Source: Streptomyces tsukubensis | GTDB lineage: Bacteria; Actinomycetota; Actinomycetes; Streptomycetales; Streptomycetaceae | DNA length: 64,000 nt | Assembly (NCBI RefSeq): GCF_009296025.1 | Contig: NZ_CP045178.1 | Coordinates: 8,246,001-8,310,000, forward strand | Reading direction: 5' to 3' | Shown here: positions 34,364-42,882 of the stretch, piece after piece | Position numbering within the stretch: position 1 is the first letter of the stretch | Layout: each line of letters begins with the position of its first letter | Translations under genes and position numbers: made by a program | Notes under the pieces: model-generated | The model's database searches: none | What the model saw: the letters and a program-made list of their open reading frames with translations, nothing else | What the model was told of the DNA's origin: nothing

Positions 34364-36793
34364 ATGGGCACTACCAGATCGGCTCCTTCGCGTACCAGAC
34401 CGGATTCCGGGCGTCGGCGAGCGGCGGCCGTCGCCGCCGCGGCGGCGCTCGCCTGCGCCGTGGCCGTCGGCGGACTCGGCGCGGGCGCCTCGGCGTCAGC
34501 CGCTCCCGCCGCGACCCCCGCGCCTCTCTCGCCACTCGCGGTCGAAGGGCGCGGGGCCACCGTCCCCTTCACCGAACTGGAGGCCGAGTCCGCGGCCACC
34601 AACGGCTCGGTCATCGGCCCCGACCGCACCTACACCACCCTGCCGTCGGAAGCCTCGGGGCGCAGCGCCGTGCGGCTCGACGCGGCGGGGGAGTACGTCG
34701 AGTTCACCCTCACCAAGCCGGCCAACGCCGTGAACATCCGCTACAGCGTCCCTGACAACTCCGCCGGCACGGGCATCACGGCGCCGGTCGAACTCAGCTC
34801 CGGCGGTACCAAGCTGAAGGACCTGTCCTTCACCTCAAAGTACGGGTGGTTCTACGGGAGTTACCCGTTCACCAACACGCCGGGCGACAAGCCGCACCAC
34901 TTCTACGACGAGACCAGGGCGCTGTTCGGCAAGACCCTGCCCGCCGGCGCGAAGGTACGCGTCACCCTGCCTTCGACCTCCGCCACCCCGTGGACCGTGA
35001 TCGACCTGGCCGACTTCGAGAATGTGGCAGCTCCGGTCGCGCGACCGGCGGGATCGCTCTCGGTGGCCGACTACGGGGCCGACGCCACCGGCGCCGCCGA
35101 CTCCACCAGCGCCTTCCAGAAGGCCGTGGACGCGGGCGCCGCCCAGTCCAAGGAGGTCTGGATCCCGTCGGGGACCTTCAAACTCACCGACCATGTGGTG
35201 GTCGACCGGGTCACCCTGCGCGGCGCCGGCCCCTGGTACTCCGTACTGACGGGGCGCCACCCCACCGACCGCAACCGCGCGGCGGGGATCTACGGCAAGT
35301 ACGCCGAGGGCGGCGGCTACAAGGGCGGGATACGTCCCCACGAGGCGGGCGGCCCCAGCAGGAACGTGACCCTCAAGGACTTCGCCATCATGGGCGAGAT
35401 CGGCGAACGCGTCGACGACGACCAGGTCAACGCCATCGGCGGCGCCATGTCGGACTCGGTCGTCGACAACGTGTGGATGCAGCACACCAAGGTCGGGGCG
35501 TGGATGGACGGCCCGATGGACAACTTCACCATCAAGAACAGCCGCATCCTCGACCAGACCGCGGACGGGGTGAACTTCCACTGGGGCGTCACCAACTCGT
35601 CCGTGCAGAACACCTTCACCCGCAACACCGGCGACGACGGCCTCGCCATGTGGGCGGACACCAAACCCAATGTGGGTAACTCCTTCACGCACAACACCGT
35701 GGTCGCGCCGATCCTCGCCAACAACATCGCGATCTACGGCGGCAAGGACATCTCCGTCACCGACAACGTGGTCTCGGAGAGCCTGACCAACGGCGGCGGC
35801 CTGCACGTCGGCAACCGCTACCCAGGGGTGAGTCCTGGCAACGGATCCGACGTCCGGGGAACGTTCACCCTGGCCCGCAACACCACCATCAGGGCGGGCA
35901 ACACCGACTACGGCTGGCCCTTCCCGATCGGCGCCGTCTGGTTCGACTCCCGCGACAGCTCGATCGACAAGGCGACCATCAACGTCACGGACACCGACAT
36001 CCTGGACAGCTCCTACTCCGCGATCCAGTTCGTCTCGGGCACCACCAAGGGCGTCAAGTTCGACAACGTCAACATCGACGGGACCGGCACCTTCGCCCTC
36101 CAGTTCAACGACCCGGCCCAGGCCTCCTTCACCAATGTGAAGGCCAAGAACGTCGGTTTCAAGGAGCCCGTCTACAGCTGCCTGGGCAGTTCGCTCGCCC
36201 TCACCGTGGGCAGCGGGAACTCCGGCTGGAACGAGAAGCTGCCCGCGACCTACTGCGGCGAGTGGCCGCCGCCCGTCCACGGAGGCGGCACCGACCCGAC
36301 CGATCCCACGGACCCGACCGATCCGACCGATCCGACCGATCCGACGGACCCGACGGATCCCGCGGACCCGGACCACAACCTTCTCCAGGGGAAGTCCGTC
36401 ACGGAGACGTCCCACACCGACGTCTACGAAGCGGCGAAGGCCGTCGACGGCAACGCGGCCACGTACTGGGAGAGCCGTAACAACGCCTTCCCGCAGTCAC
36501 TGACCGCCGACCTCGGTTCTTCGACCGCGCTCAAGAAGGTCGTCCTGAAGCTCCCACCGTCCTCGGACTGGGAAGCCCGCACGCAGACCTTCTCCGTCCT
36601 CGGCTCGTCCAACGGCAGCGACTTCACCACGCTCGTCGGGGCCAAGGGATACCGATTCGACCCCGCGAGCGGGAACAAGGTCACGGTGGACCTCCCCGCC
36701 GGCACAAGCACCCGCCACCTGCGGATCACGGTCACAGCGAACACCGGATGGCCCGCGGCCCAGTTCAGCGAAGTGGAGGCATACACCCCCTGA
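34364..36793 (+). CDS. Secreted GH87 alpha-1,3-glucanase (mycodextranase-type) with discoidin domain
   Basis: An 809-aa extracellular enzyme. A signal peptide ends near residue 48. Residues 60-225 form a beta-sandwich carbohydrate-binding domain of the CBM6/35 type. Residues 230-640 form a right-handed beta-helix with GH87 features, starting LSVADYGADATGAADSTSAF. Asp401, Asp424 and Asp425 (TADGVNFHW and NTGDDGLAMW) have the +23/+24 spacing of the catalytic aspartates reported for GH87 alpha-1,3-glucanases. A (DPT)n linker at 642-670 leads to a C-terminal discoidin (F5/8 type C) domain, probably for binding polysaccharide. Expected substrates are alpha-1,3-glucan or nigeran of fungal walls. 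AGAAGGG precedes ATG 34364. Confidence 0.9.
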   Translation: MGTTRSAPSRTRPDSGRRRAAAVAAAAALACAVAVGGLGAGASASAAPAATPAPLSPLAVEGRGATVPFTELEAESAATNGSVIGPDRTYTTLPSEASGRSAVRLDAAGEYVEFTLTKPANAVNIRYSVPDNSAGTGITAPVELSSGGTKLKDLSFTSKYGWFYGSYPFTNTPGDKPHHFYDETRALFGKTLPAGAKVRVTLPSTSATPWTVIDLADFENVAAPVARPAGSLSVADYGADATGAADSTSAFQKAVDAGAAQSKEVWIPSGTFKLTDHVVVDRVTLRGAGPWYSVLTGRHPTDRNRAAGIYGKYAEGGGYKGGIRPHEAGGPSRNVTLKDFAIMGEIGERVDDDQVNAIGGAMSDSVVDNVWMQHTKVGAWMDGPMDNFTIKNSRILDQTADGVNFHWGVTNSSVQNTFTRNTGDDGLAMWADTKPNVGNSFTHNTVVAPILANNIAIYGGKDISVTDNVVSESLTNGGGLHVGNRYPGVSPGNGSDVRGTFTLARNTTIRAGNTDYGWPFPIGAVWFDSRDSSIDKATINVTDTDILDSSYSAIQFVSGTTKGVKFDNVNIDGTGTFALQFNDPAQASFTNVKAKNVGFKEPVYSCLGSSLALTVGSGNSGWNEKLPATYCGEWPPPVHGGGTDPTDPTDPTDPTDPTDPTDPTDPADPDHNLLQGKSVTETSHTDVYEAAKAVDGNAATYWESRNNAFPQSLTADLGSSTALKKVVLKLPPSSDWEARTQTFSVLGSSNGSDFTTLVGAKGYRFDPASGNKVTVDLPAGTSTRHLRITVTANTGWPAAQFSEVEAYTP
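36293..36372 (+). repeat. 9-bp repeats coding the Asp-Pro-Thr linker of the glucanase
   Basis: About eight in-frame GACCCGACC/GATCCGACC-type units encode the DPT linker between the beta-helix and the discoidin domain. Third-base variation between units shows that it is an old, selected linker rather than a fresh slippage product. Confidence 0.85.
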
Positions 36794-36932
36794 GCGGCGT
36801 CCCGAGCGGCGTCCCGAGGGGCTCCCTGAGAGGCGGAAGACAGCCCGCCGGGGGATGATGACGGGCGGGACACAGCGGTGGCACCCCCGCCACGCACCAT
36901 TCCCCACCCTCCCCAGACGCAGTCGAGACCAG

Positions 36933-36962
36933 GCCCCGCCGCGTGCCCGCGCGGCGGGGCCG
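36933..36962 (+). terminator. Hairpin after the glucan operon
   Basis: GGCCCCGCCGCG (36933-36944) pairs perfectly with CGCGGCGGGGCC (36951-36962), 12 bp with a 6-nt loop. It lies 140 bp after the glucanase and 17 bp before the next start, so it could end the operon or act in the leader of the small gene. Confidence 0.65.
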
Positions 36963-36979
36963 TCGGCCGGAGTGAACGC

Positions 36980-37258
36980 ATGCCACCACCCGACAGAGAC
37001 CTGCTCACCGAGCTGGTCCGCCGCTACCGCCACCAGGAACATCTCGTTCGCAGCGCCCCGCGCGACCTGACCCGCAGGCGCCGCTTCGAGGACACCTCGT
37101 ACACCCTGCGGCTCCTCACCGGGCGCCCCACGGGCCGCGAGGCGGTACTCGCGGCTGAGCGTGCGGCGGCCGACGGTGCGGGCGGGCGCGTGGAAGGGCC
37201 GCCGCGCGCCGGGCGGAAGGTGCCGACGGCCCGCAGCCCGACCCGCGCCGCCGGCTGA
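36980..37258 (+). CDS. DUF5133-like small protein
   Basis: A 92-aa soluble protein. The N-terminus has a helix DRDLLTELVRRYRHQEHLV and the middle reads RRRFEDTSYTLRLLTGRPTGREAVLAAER. The latter resembles the DUF5133 family found only in streptomycetes, in which a D-x-S-Y-T-L-x-x-x-T-G core is conserved. The function of that family is not known. ATG 36980 has GGAGTG 7 nt upstream. The C-terminal 25 residues are basic and disordered. The resemblance was judged by eye and should be tested by profile search. Confidence 0.65.
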   Translation: MPPPDRDLLTELVRRYRHQEHLVRSAPRDLTRRRRFEDTSYTLRLLTGRPTGREAVLAAERAAADGAGGRVEGPPRAGRKVPTARSPTRAAG

Positions 37259-37287
37259 GCCGCCGCGGCCCTTTCCGGGGCCGTGAC

Positions 37288-38007
37288 TCACCGACCGGGG
37301 ACGTACACCATCTCCTTCGGGATGTTCCCGGTCTCCAGCAGCGGCTCGCCGCCCGGCTCAGGTGTCAGCAGAGCGACGGCCGCCGCGTAGCCGGCGGGCA
37401 CCGAGGTGTCGGCGAGGCTCCACCCCGCCGGATGTTCCCGCGGGCGCGCCGCCCCCACGTAGTCCCGGTCGAGGCCGCGGCTCAACCCCGTACCGATGCC
37501 CTTGAGGTAGGCCTCCTTGCGGGTCCACACCCGGGCGAACTCCATGGGACGCTCCTGCTCCGGTGCCCCCTCGATGTCGGAGCGTTCCAGCGGGTGGAGC
37601 GACGGAGTCAGCTCCTTCACGGTCCTGGCTGCGGGCGCCGCCTCCGCGTCGACCCCCACGGGGGCGTCGGCGATGGCGATGAGGACGAGCCGACCCGCGT
37701 GCGAGAGCGAGAAGTGCACCGAGGGGTCGGGCGAGACCACGACGGGCCTGCCGTGCGCCTTCCCGCAGCCGGGGCACGGGGCACGGCCCAGCAGGAACGT
37801 GTCCGTGTCCAGTCGCCGTGCGAGGGCCCTCCGCAGGGCGATGTGGGCGGCCGTGTAGCGCACCCGGTCCTCGGCGCGGATGAACGCCGCCGCCCGCTCG
37901 CGTTCTTCCGCTTCAAGGACCGATGTGTCGAGCAGCGCTTCCTCCACTCCCTCAAGGTCCAGCAGCAGGACGAGGACGGAGGAGGGCGGGGCGGGTACGG
38001 CCGTCAT
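37288..38007 (-). CDS. 4'-phosphopantetheinyl transferase (Sfp type)
   Basis: A 239-aa enzyme that transfers phosphopantetheine from CoA to carrier-protein serines, activating polyketide or peptide synthases. The Mg2+-binding motifs are visible: GVDAEAAP (usually G-V-D-x-E) and FARVWTRKEAYLKGIGTGL (W-x-x-K-E-A-x-x-K). The substrate-facing HFSLSHAGRLVLIAIA precedes them. A CPGCGKAHGRP segment before that, with two cysteines and a histidine, matches the extra element seen in actinobacterial members. GGAG is 9 nt upstream of ATG 38007. The partner synthases are not in this window. Confidence 0.93.
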   Translation of the reverse strand: MTAVPAPPSSVLVLLLDLEGVEEALLDTSVLEAEERERAAAFIRAEDRVRYTAAHIALRRALARRLDTDTFLLGRAPCPGCGKAHGRPVVVSPDPSVHFSLSHAGRLVLIAIADAPVGVDAEAAPAARTVKELTPSLHPLERSDIEGAPEQERPMEFARVWTRKEAYLKGIGTGLSRGLDRDYVGAARPREHPAGWSLADTSVPAGYAAAVALLTPEPGGEPLLETGNIPKEMVYVPGR

Positions 38008-38495
38008 GACGCTGTTCTCCACTGCTGAGGGGCCGGCCGCCTCGGTCTCCGGCCGGTGCCGGGCCCCAAGTGCCGGACCGCGGGCGGGTCCGGGAGGGGC
38101 AGGCCCCCCGTGCGAAGCGCCCTCAGTCTGCCCGTTGCGCACCCGCCCCGGCAACGGCCCCCCGGCAGCCGACATCCGGTCGCCTTCCGAGCCTGGCACC
38201 GCGCACGGAACCTCCAGGGAAATGTGACCCAGGTCACACGCATGGAGTTCGAGTGTGGGGGCACCAGAACAAAGACCCGAGCTCGGGAGGCCACCCCCCC
38301 GGTTTCCCCGAGCCGCACGGCCCCGCGTACCCCATCCCCCCCCGGGAGTGCGCGGGGCCTATTTCATGTCCGGTTTGCAGGTCCGGTCCGCCGTTCCGGG
38401 CCGGCCTTCTGTTCTGGTCTCCTCGCCGCGCGGCTGCCCTTGGGGCCCGGGTGGCGCCGTGGACGTCCCCGCGTGGCCGGAGAGGAGCCGGCCCT
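38008..38495. other. 490-bp region between the PPTase and SGNH genes
   Basis: No gene is supported. The region holds the Crp-like palindrome at 38223 and a GC-rich stretch at 38300-38500 without a clear hairpin. Confidence 0.4.
38223..38238. promoter_or_regulatory. Crp-like palindrome, site 1
   Basis: TGTGACCCAGGTCACA is a perfect 16-bp palindrome and matches the TGTGA-N6-TCACA consensus of Crp/Fnr-family regulators. It lies 216 bp before the PPTase start on the minus strand. Its outer 7 bases on each side match site 2 at 50843 except for the last base. Confidence 0.6.
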
Positions 38496-39275
38496 TCAGG
38501 CGGCCGGGGGAGTGATCCACCCGGCGGCGTCGGCGGCCTGGACGCCGGCGTTGAAGGCGTCGGCCATCTTGCTGAAGCCGCTGTCGTTGGGGTGCAGGGC
38601 GTCGGACAGGTCGGCGGGGGTCAACGCGCTCATGTCCACCAGGCGCACGTGTTCACCCGCGGCCTGCTTGGCCTGGACGATGCCGGGGAGCTTGGCGTTG
38701 AACGCGGGACGGGTGGCTTCCTCGGTGGCGCTGGTGGAGACGATCACGGTGCCGACCAGGACCGTCGCGTCGGGCGCGGCGCGCGTGATCTGGTCGATGA
38801 GCGCGCTGAGGCGGTCGGCGGCGGTGGGGACCTGGTAGCCGCCGTTGAGGTCGTTGGTGCCGATCTCCAGTGTGATGACGTTCGGGCGGTGCCGCGCCAG
38901 TACGGAGTCGGCGATTCCGGCGATCTGGTCGATGCGCCAGCCGGAGTGTCCTTCGTTGTCGGGGTCGGACATCGATCCGTTGCGGACGGAGCCGACGAAG
39001 TCCAGACTGTGTCCCTCGGACGCCAGCTTGTTCCCGAGGAAGTCCCGGTAGCTGTTGCCGGACGGGCTGCCGACGCCCCAGGTGATCGAGTTGCCCAATG
39101 GCATCAGGCGCAGCGCTGTGGGGGCGGCGGACGTGGCGGGCGCGGCGGCGGCCCGGGTGGTGCCGCTCTCGGCGGCCGCGGGCAGGGCGAGCCCGAGACC
39201 AAGGGCGGTGGTCAGCGCCGCGACAAGGCCGGTGAAGACGTATCGCGGACGGCTTCTCGTGTGACGGCTTCTCAT
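38496..39275 (-). CDS. Secreted SGNH/GDSL-family hydrolase
   Basis: A 259-aa secreted esterase-fold protein. A signal peptide (YVFTGLVAALTTALGLGLALPAAA) comes first. The catalytic blocks are block I as MPLGNSITWG (Ser in G-N-S, a variant of G-D-S), block III as EIGTNDLNGG and block V as DALHPNDSGF with Asp and His. All are consistent with an active SGNH hydrolase, perhaps removing acetyl groups from polysaccharides or lipids. The substrate is not evident from the neighbours. ATG 39275 is used; the open frame extends 24 codons upstream without a signal peptide. Confidence 0.9.
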   Translation of the reverse strand: MRSRHTRSRPRYVFTGLVAALTTALGLGLALPAAAESGTTRAAAAPATSAAPTALRLMPLGNSITWGVGSPSGNSYRDFLGNKLASEGHSLDFVGSVRNGSMSDPDNEGHSGWRIDQIAGIADSVLARHRPNVITLEIGTNDLNGGYQVPTAADRLSALIDQITRAAPDATVLVGTVIVSTSATEEATRPAFNAKLPGIVQAKQAAGEHVRLVDMSALTPADLSDALHPNDSGFSKMADAFNAGVQAADAAGWITPPAA

Positions 39276-39587
39276 ATGAGGCGCCTCTCCTGTGCGGGGG
39301 AGCGGTGCGAGCGCCCGTAACGGGGCAAGTCTTCGGCTTCCGGTCATGATGACAGTCCTCTGCTCTCGGCGGATGTCACCTAGCGTGTTGTCATGTTCAC
39401 GAAGGCGTCAACAGGCGGGAGAGCAAAACAAAAACCAACACGCCACAACGCGCCACACCGCGTGGGTGTCTCGCTGTGGCACCGGTGTCACCTGCCGACG
39501 ACACGTCGAGCGCCATCGCCCTCTACCGTGATCCCTGCGGATGTGCGGGCACGGCAGTCCGCCGTCAGCCCAGCGAGAGAGGACCCC

Positions 39588-40013
39588 ATGACCGACGTAC
39601 GACCGCCACTGCCGCCGTTCACCGAGGAGAGCGCGCGGGAGAAGGTCCAACTGGCCGAGGACGCCTGGAACACCAGAGACCCCGAGAAGGTGTCCCTGGC
39701 CTACACCGTCGACTCGGAGTGGCGGAACCGGGATGTCTTCGTGCACGGACGCGACGAGATCGTCGCCTTCCTCACCGAGAAATGGCGCCGCGAACTCGAC
39801 TACCGGCTGCGCAAGGAGCTGTGGGCCTACACGGACCGGCGGATCGCCGTGCGCTTCGAGTACGAGTTCCACGATGCCGAGGGCCAGTGGTTCAGGGCCT
39901 ACGGCAACGAGAACTGGGAGTTCGACGACGACGGGCTGATGCGCGAGCGGTTCGCGAGCATCAACGACCTGGCGATCCTCCCCGAGGACCGCCGCGTCGC
40001 CCCGCTCGACTGA
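39588..40013 (+). CDS. SnoaL-like protein, DUF1348 family
   Basis: A 141-aa NTF2-like (alpha+beta barrel) protein of the DUF1348 type. Typical blocks are [58 protein letters not shown] and the ending [14 protein letters not shown]. Such proteins are single-domain and bind a small molecule in the barrel; some SnoaL relatives are cyclases or isomerases, but DUF1348 has no assigned activity. GAGAGGA is 5-8 nt before ATG 39588. It is a single-gene unit facing the VOC gene. Confidence 0.85.
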   Translation: MTDVRPPLPPFTEESAREKVQLAEDAWNTRDPEKVSLAYTVDSEWRNRDVFVHGRDEIVAFLTEKWRRELDYRLRKELWAYTDRRIAVRFEYEFHDAEGQWFRAYGNENWEFDDDGLMRERFASINDLAILPEDRRVAPLD

Positions 40014-40055
40014 ATCCCTTGCGCTACCGGACCCTCCAGTGGCGCCGGCGCCGTG

Positions 40056-40469
40056 TCAGTGTCCCAGCGGGAGCCCTTCCGCCGAGTCGTTGCCCGAGAC
40101 GGTGAGCGAGAAGGAGTGCCCCGCGGGATCGGCGTAAAGCCTGACGTCGTGCGGGCCGCTGTTGTCCTTGGTGTCGAGCGGACGCGCGCCCAGACCGATC
40201 GCCTCGCGTTCCGCCTCGTCCATGTCGCCGCGCGCCACCAGGATGTGCAGATGCGCCTGGAGGGAGTCGTCCGGCCTCGGCCAGCTCGGCGGCGCGTAGC
40301 CGTGGTCCCTGCGTATGGCCAGGCGCACCCCGTGCTCGCCGACGACTTCGATGAAATCAGGATGGGCACCCACGCGGGCCTCGGCGCCGAGCAGCTGGGC
40401 GTAGAACTCGGCGAGTTCGGTCGGTTCGGCGCAGTCGAGAACCAGGAAGCTTGCTTTTGCGACGGTCAT
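40056..40469 (-). CDS. VOC (glyoxalase/bleomycin-resistance) superfamily protein
   Basis: A 137-aa protein with two beta-alpha-beta-beta-beta modules. The first reads ASFLVLDCAEPTELAEFYAQLLG and the second QAHLHILVARGDMDEAERE with DVRLYADPAGHSFSLTV. The second-half pattern D-P-A-G-H-x-F matches the VOC metal-site region (usually D-P-x-G-x-x-x-E); here the last Glu is not obvious, so metal-dependent catalysis is uncertain and a binding role is possible. GGAG lies 6 nt before ATG 40469. It is convergent with the DUF1348 gene. Confidence 0.88.
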   Translation of the reverse strand: MTVAKASFLVLDCAEPTELAEFYAQLLGAEARVGAHPDFIEVVGEHGVRLAIRRDHGYAPPSWPRPDDSLQAHLHILVARGDMDEAEREAIGLGARPLDTKDNSGPHDVRLYADPAGHSFSLTVSGNDSAEGLPLGH

Positions 40470-40839
40470 GTCTCGCTCCGTACCCCGGCAGGACCACCGC
40501 ACACGACCCCACCGTCCCTGGGCACGTCTCCCACGCCGACCGCGCGCGGCACGCATCGATGACCGTATGTCCCGGCCTCCGGTCGGAAGGGCGCCGCCGG
40601 TCGCGCCGTCGCTCCCCGCGCTGCTGACGGGCGGCCGAGGCGTCACTCTGGAGAGGAGGGACGTTCCCATGACGGCGCGTACGCATCCTTGACCCCGCCA
40701 CGGGTACGCGGCCCTCGCGCCCGGTCGATCCGGGGCGGGCCAGGAACGGCCACAGCCGGTCGATCGACCGGGACACGGCCGGAAGCGGCCCGAAGAACAG
40801 GCGGCGGGCGTCAGCGCCGCGCCGGGAGAGGAGGAGACC
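40470..40839. other. 370-bp gap upstream of two divergent genes
   Basis: Nothing beyond the ribosome binding site AGAGGAGGAG at about 40826-40835 was recognised. Small open frames here have no ribosome binding site and no family resemblance. Confidence 0.4.
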
Positions 40840-41111
40840 GTGCCCGACGAGAACCAGCGGACTCCTGGGGAAGGCGGCGTGCCACCCGCATGCCCGACCA
40901 GCAGGCCCACCCGGGGGACGACCCCCTGGACGTGGACGCGGGGCCCGTCGCCCCGGGGAGCCGGGCGGACGACGAGGACAGCGAGGACCGGGAAGCTAAC
41001 GGGGAGCCGGATTCCGACGCCTCCGACAGGGACGGGTCGGGGCCTCTTCGCACCCGCGGAGTGGACGAGGGGCCGACCGACGAGCCCGTTCCGGACGAGC
41101 CCACGGGGTGA
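40840..41111 (+). pseudogene. Small acidic hypothetical protein, apparent frameshift
   Basis: GTG 40840 has an excellent ribosome binding site (AGAGGAGGAG) and reads VPDENQRTPGEGGVPP, then the frame becomes meaningless. A second frame starting at ATG 40890 reads MPDQQAHPGDDPLDVDAG and continues as a 73-aa acidic chain (DDEDSEDREANGEPDSDASD) to 41111, but has no ribosome binding site of its own. Adding one C to the CCC run at 40884-40886 would join the two into one acidic protein of about 90 aa. I therefore treat it as one gene with a frameshift or a sequencing error. If not, 40890-41111 is the gene. The function is unknown. Confidence 0.5.
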
Positions 41112-41277
41112 TCCCCGGTCGCACTCCTGGCCGCGCGGGGTGAGCCTGGAGGAAGACCGAGTACACAGCCGCCCGGAGCGGAGAACGCGAGGACGACCCC
41201 TCAGGTGGTCCGGCGGGCGATCGCGGCCGGGCCCCCGGCAGGCCCCCGGAACAGAACGCAGGACGGGAGAGGACGCA

Positions 41278-41646
41278 GTGGACAGCAAGGAACAGCCGGC
41301 ATCGCAGGTCGTCGTGGAGCTCAGCGGCAGCTCGGAGGGCGACGCGGACGCGGTCTTCACCGCGCTGGGCGGTGCCTTCGGCTCCGACCGCGGCGCGGGC
41401 GACGTGCCCGAGGAGGAACCGAGCAAGCGCCCCACGGTATGGACCGCCACCTTCGACGTGTCCGACAAGCGGGGGAAGGCGTCACCGGTCCACCTGGAGG
41501 GCTCCGTGTCGCTCAGCGCCCAGGGCGGCTACGCGGCGGTCGACCAGCTGAAGGACGCCCTCGCCCCCGTCTTCGACGTGCACGTCGTCGGAACGTCCTC
41601 GGGGGACCAGGAACAGGAGCTCCAGCTGCGGCTGGAGAACAAGTAG
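41278..41646 (+). CDS. Hypothetical protein, 122 aa
   Basis: An acidic soluble protein of unknown function. It starts with a GTG preceded by GGGAGAGGA. A beta-strand-rich pattern is visible: VVVELSGSSEGDADAVFTALG, TVWTATFDVSD, PVHLEGSVSLSAQGGY and FDVHVVGTSSGDQEQELQLRL. The alternation suggests a small beta-sandwich or ferredoxin-like fold. No catalytic motif is evident. It lies 166 bp after the acidic small gene on the same strand and is followed by a strong terminator. Confidence 0.75.
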   Translation: MDSKEQPASQVVVELSGSSEGDADAVFTALGGAFGSDRGAGDVPEEEPSKRPTVWTATFDVSDKRGKASPVHLEGSVSLSAQGGYAAVDQLKDALAPVFDVHVVGTSSGDQEQELQLRLENK

Positions 41647-41749
41647 CGCGTAGTGAGCGGACCAACAGCCGTCGAGGCCCCTCCCGTCCCCGTGCGCGGG
41701 GAGTCGGTGCGGGCCGCGTGGCGTGCGCAGGCGAGAACAAGGGCGGAGC

Positions 41750-41798
41750 GGCCCCGGCCCGGGCGGTGAACCGAGGGTTCACCACCCGGGCCGGGGCC
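41750..41798 (+). terminator. Strong hairpin terminator
   Basis: Arms 41750-41772 and 41776-41798 form a 23-bp stem with one mismatch and a 3-nt loop, about 100 bp after the hypothetical gene. It isolates the next gene. Confidence 0.85.
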
Positions 41799-41927
41799 TG
41801 CCGCCGACCGGGCGTGGGACGCTTGGAGGCCGGGCGCCGGGACCTGGCGGGCGCGAAGGCGGGGCCGGACGGGGGCACCGTGAACGAGGGGGAGGGGCCG
41901 GGCGATGAGGCTGACCGGTGACCGGGC

Positions 41928-42818
41928 ATGACAGGGGCCGCGCACGTCGGGACGGACCGCGCCGCCGCCTCGTTGCTGCCGGTGGACGCCAGGCTCGGGG
42001 CCGTCCTCGCCGCGCTGCTGCTGGTGGCCGTCCTGGTCGCCGCGCTGGCCAGGCTGTCGCAGGACAGCTCACGCCGCAGAGGCGTGGAGGTCGCGCTCGC
42101 GGGGCTGCGGGCCGTGGTGCAACTGGCCGCGGTGTCGTTACTCATCGGCTGGGTGGTGCGCTCCCTTCCCCTGCTGCTCGGCTTCGTCGCCCTGATGTAC
42201 GGGGTCGCCGTGCGCACGGCGGGGCGCAGGATCACCCCGAACGGGGGCTGGGTCTGGGCGGCCGTGCCGATCGGCGCGAGCGTGACCCCGGTGGTGCTGG
42301 TCCTGCTGCTGACCGGACTGGTCCCGCTGAAGGGCATCACCCTCATCCCGATCACGGGCATCCTCATCGGCGGGGCGCTGACCGCCACGGTTCTCGCGGG
42401 CCGCAAAGCACTCGACGAACTGCACGGCAGACGCGGTGAGGTGGAGGCGGGACTCGCTCTCGGGCTGCTGCCGCGCGAGGCGCGTCTGGAAGTGGCCCGC
42501 CCCGGTGCTTCCGACGCCCTGCTGCCCGGACTCGACCAGACCCGCACTGTCGGTCTGGTGACTCTCCCCGGAGCCTTCGTCGGCATGCTCCTGGGCGGCG
42601 CCTCACCCGCGCGGGCGGGCGCCGTCCAGCTTTTCGTCCTCGTGGCCCTGATGGCGGTCCAGGCGACCGCGACCGCCCTGGTGCTCGAACTGGTCACCAG
42701 GGGCCGGATCCACCGTGACGAGCCCAAGGCCGCGGGGACCGGAGCCGCCACACCTGTTCGGCGCCCGTGGACCGTGGGGTTCGAGGCGTGGCGCGGCCGC
42801 CGATCGCCCCCGGCGTAG
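41928..42818 (+). CDS. UPF0014 (FetB/YbbM) family membrane protein with a TTA codon
   Basis: A 296-aa integral membrane protein of the UPF0014 family; the E. coli member FetB is an iron-exporter permease. The first helix is LGAVLAALLLVAVLVAAL. Family-like segments are LAGLRAVVQLAAVSLL, GVAVRTAGRRITP, LIPITGILIGGALTATVL and QTRTVGLVTLPGAFVGMLLGGASP, the last being the most conserved part. No FetA-type ATPase gene is adjacent, so the transport unit is incomplete here. The codon at 42138-42140 is TTA (Leu), which in Streptomyces needs the bldA tRNA. Confidence 0.88.
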   Translation: MTGAAHVGTDRAAASLLPVDARLGAVLAALLLVAVLVAALARLSQDSSRRRGVEVALAGLRAVVQLAAVSLLIGWVVRSLPLLLGFVALMYGVAVRTAGRRITPNGGWVWAAVPIGASVTPVVLVLLLTGLVPLKGITLIPITGILIGGALTATVLAGRKALDELHGRRGEVEAGLALGLLPREARLEVARPGASDALLPGLDQTRTVGLVTLPGAFVGMLLGGASPARAGAVQLFVLVALMAVQATATALVLELVTRGRIHRDEPKAAGTGAATPVRRPWTVGFEAWRGRRSPPA

Positions 42819-42882
42819 GCGTCGTGGCGGCAGCGGAGAGCGCGGGTGTGCGCGGCGGCTCGACCAGGACGGCCGGTGTCGC

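Noticed and set aside
36293..36372. DPT repeat region as a mobile or regulatory repeat
   Set aside because: It is in frame, encodes an interdomain linker and varies at third codon positions, as expected of a selected protein linker.
40568..40692. Short + strand frame upstream of the acidic protein gene
   Set aside because: No ribosome binding site, no family resemblance and basic, proline-rich composition typical of chance frames.
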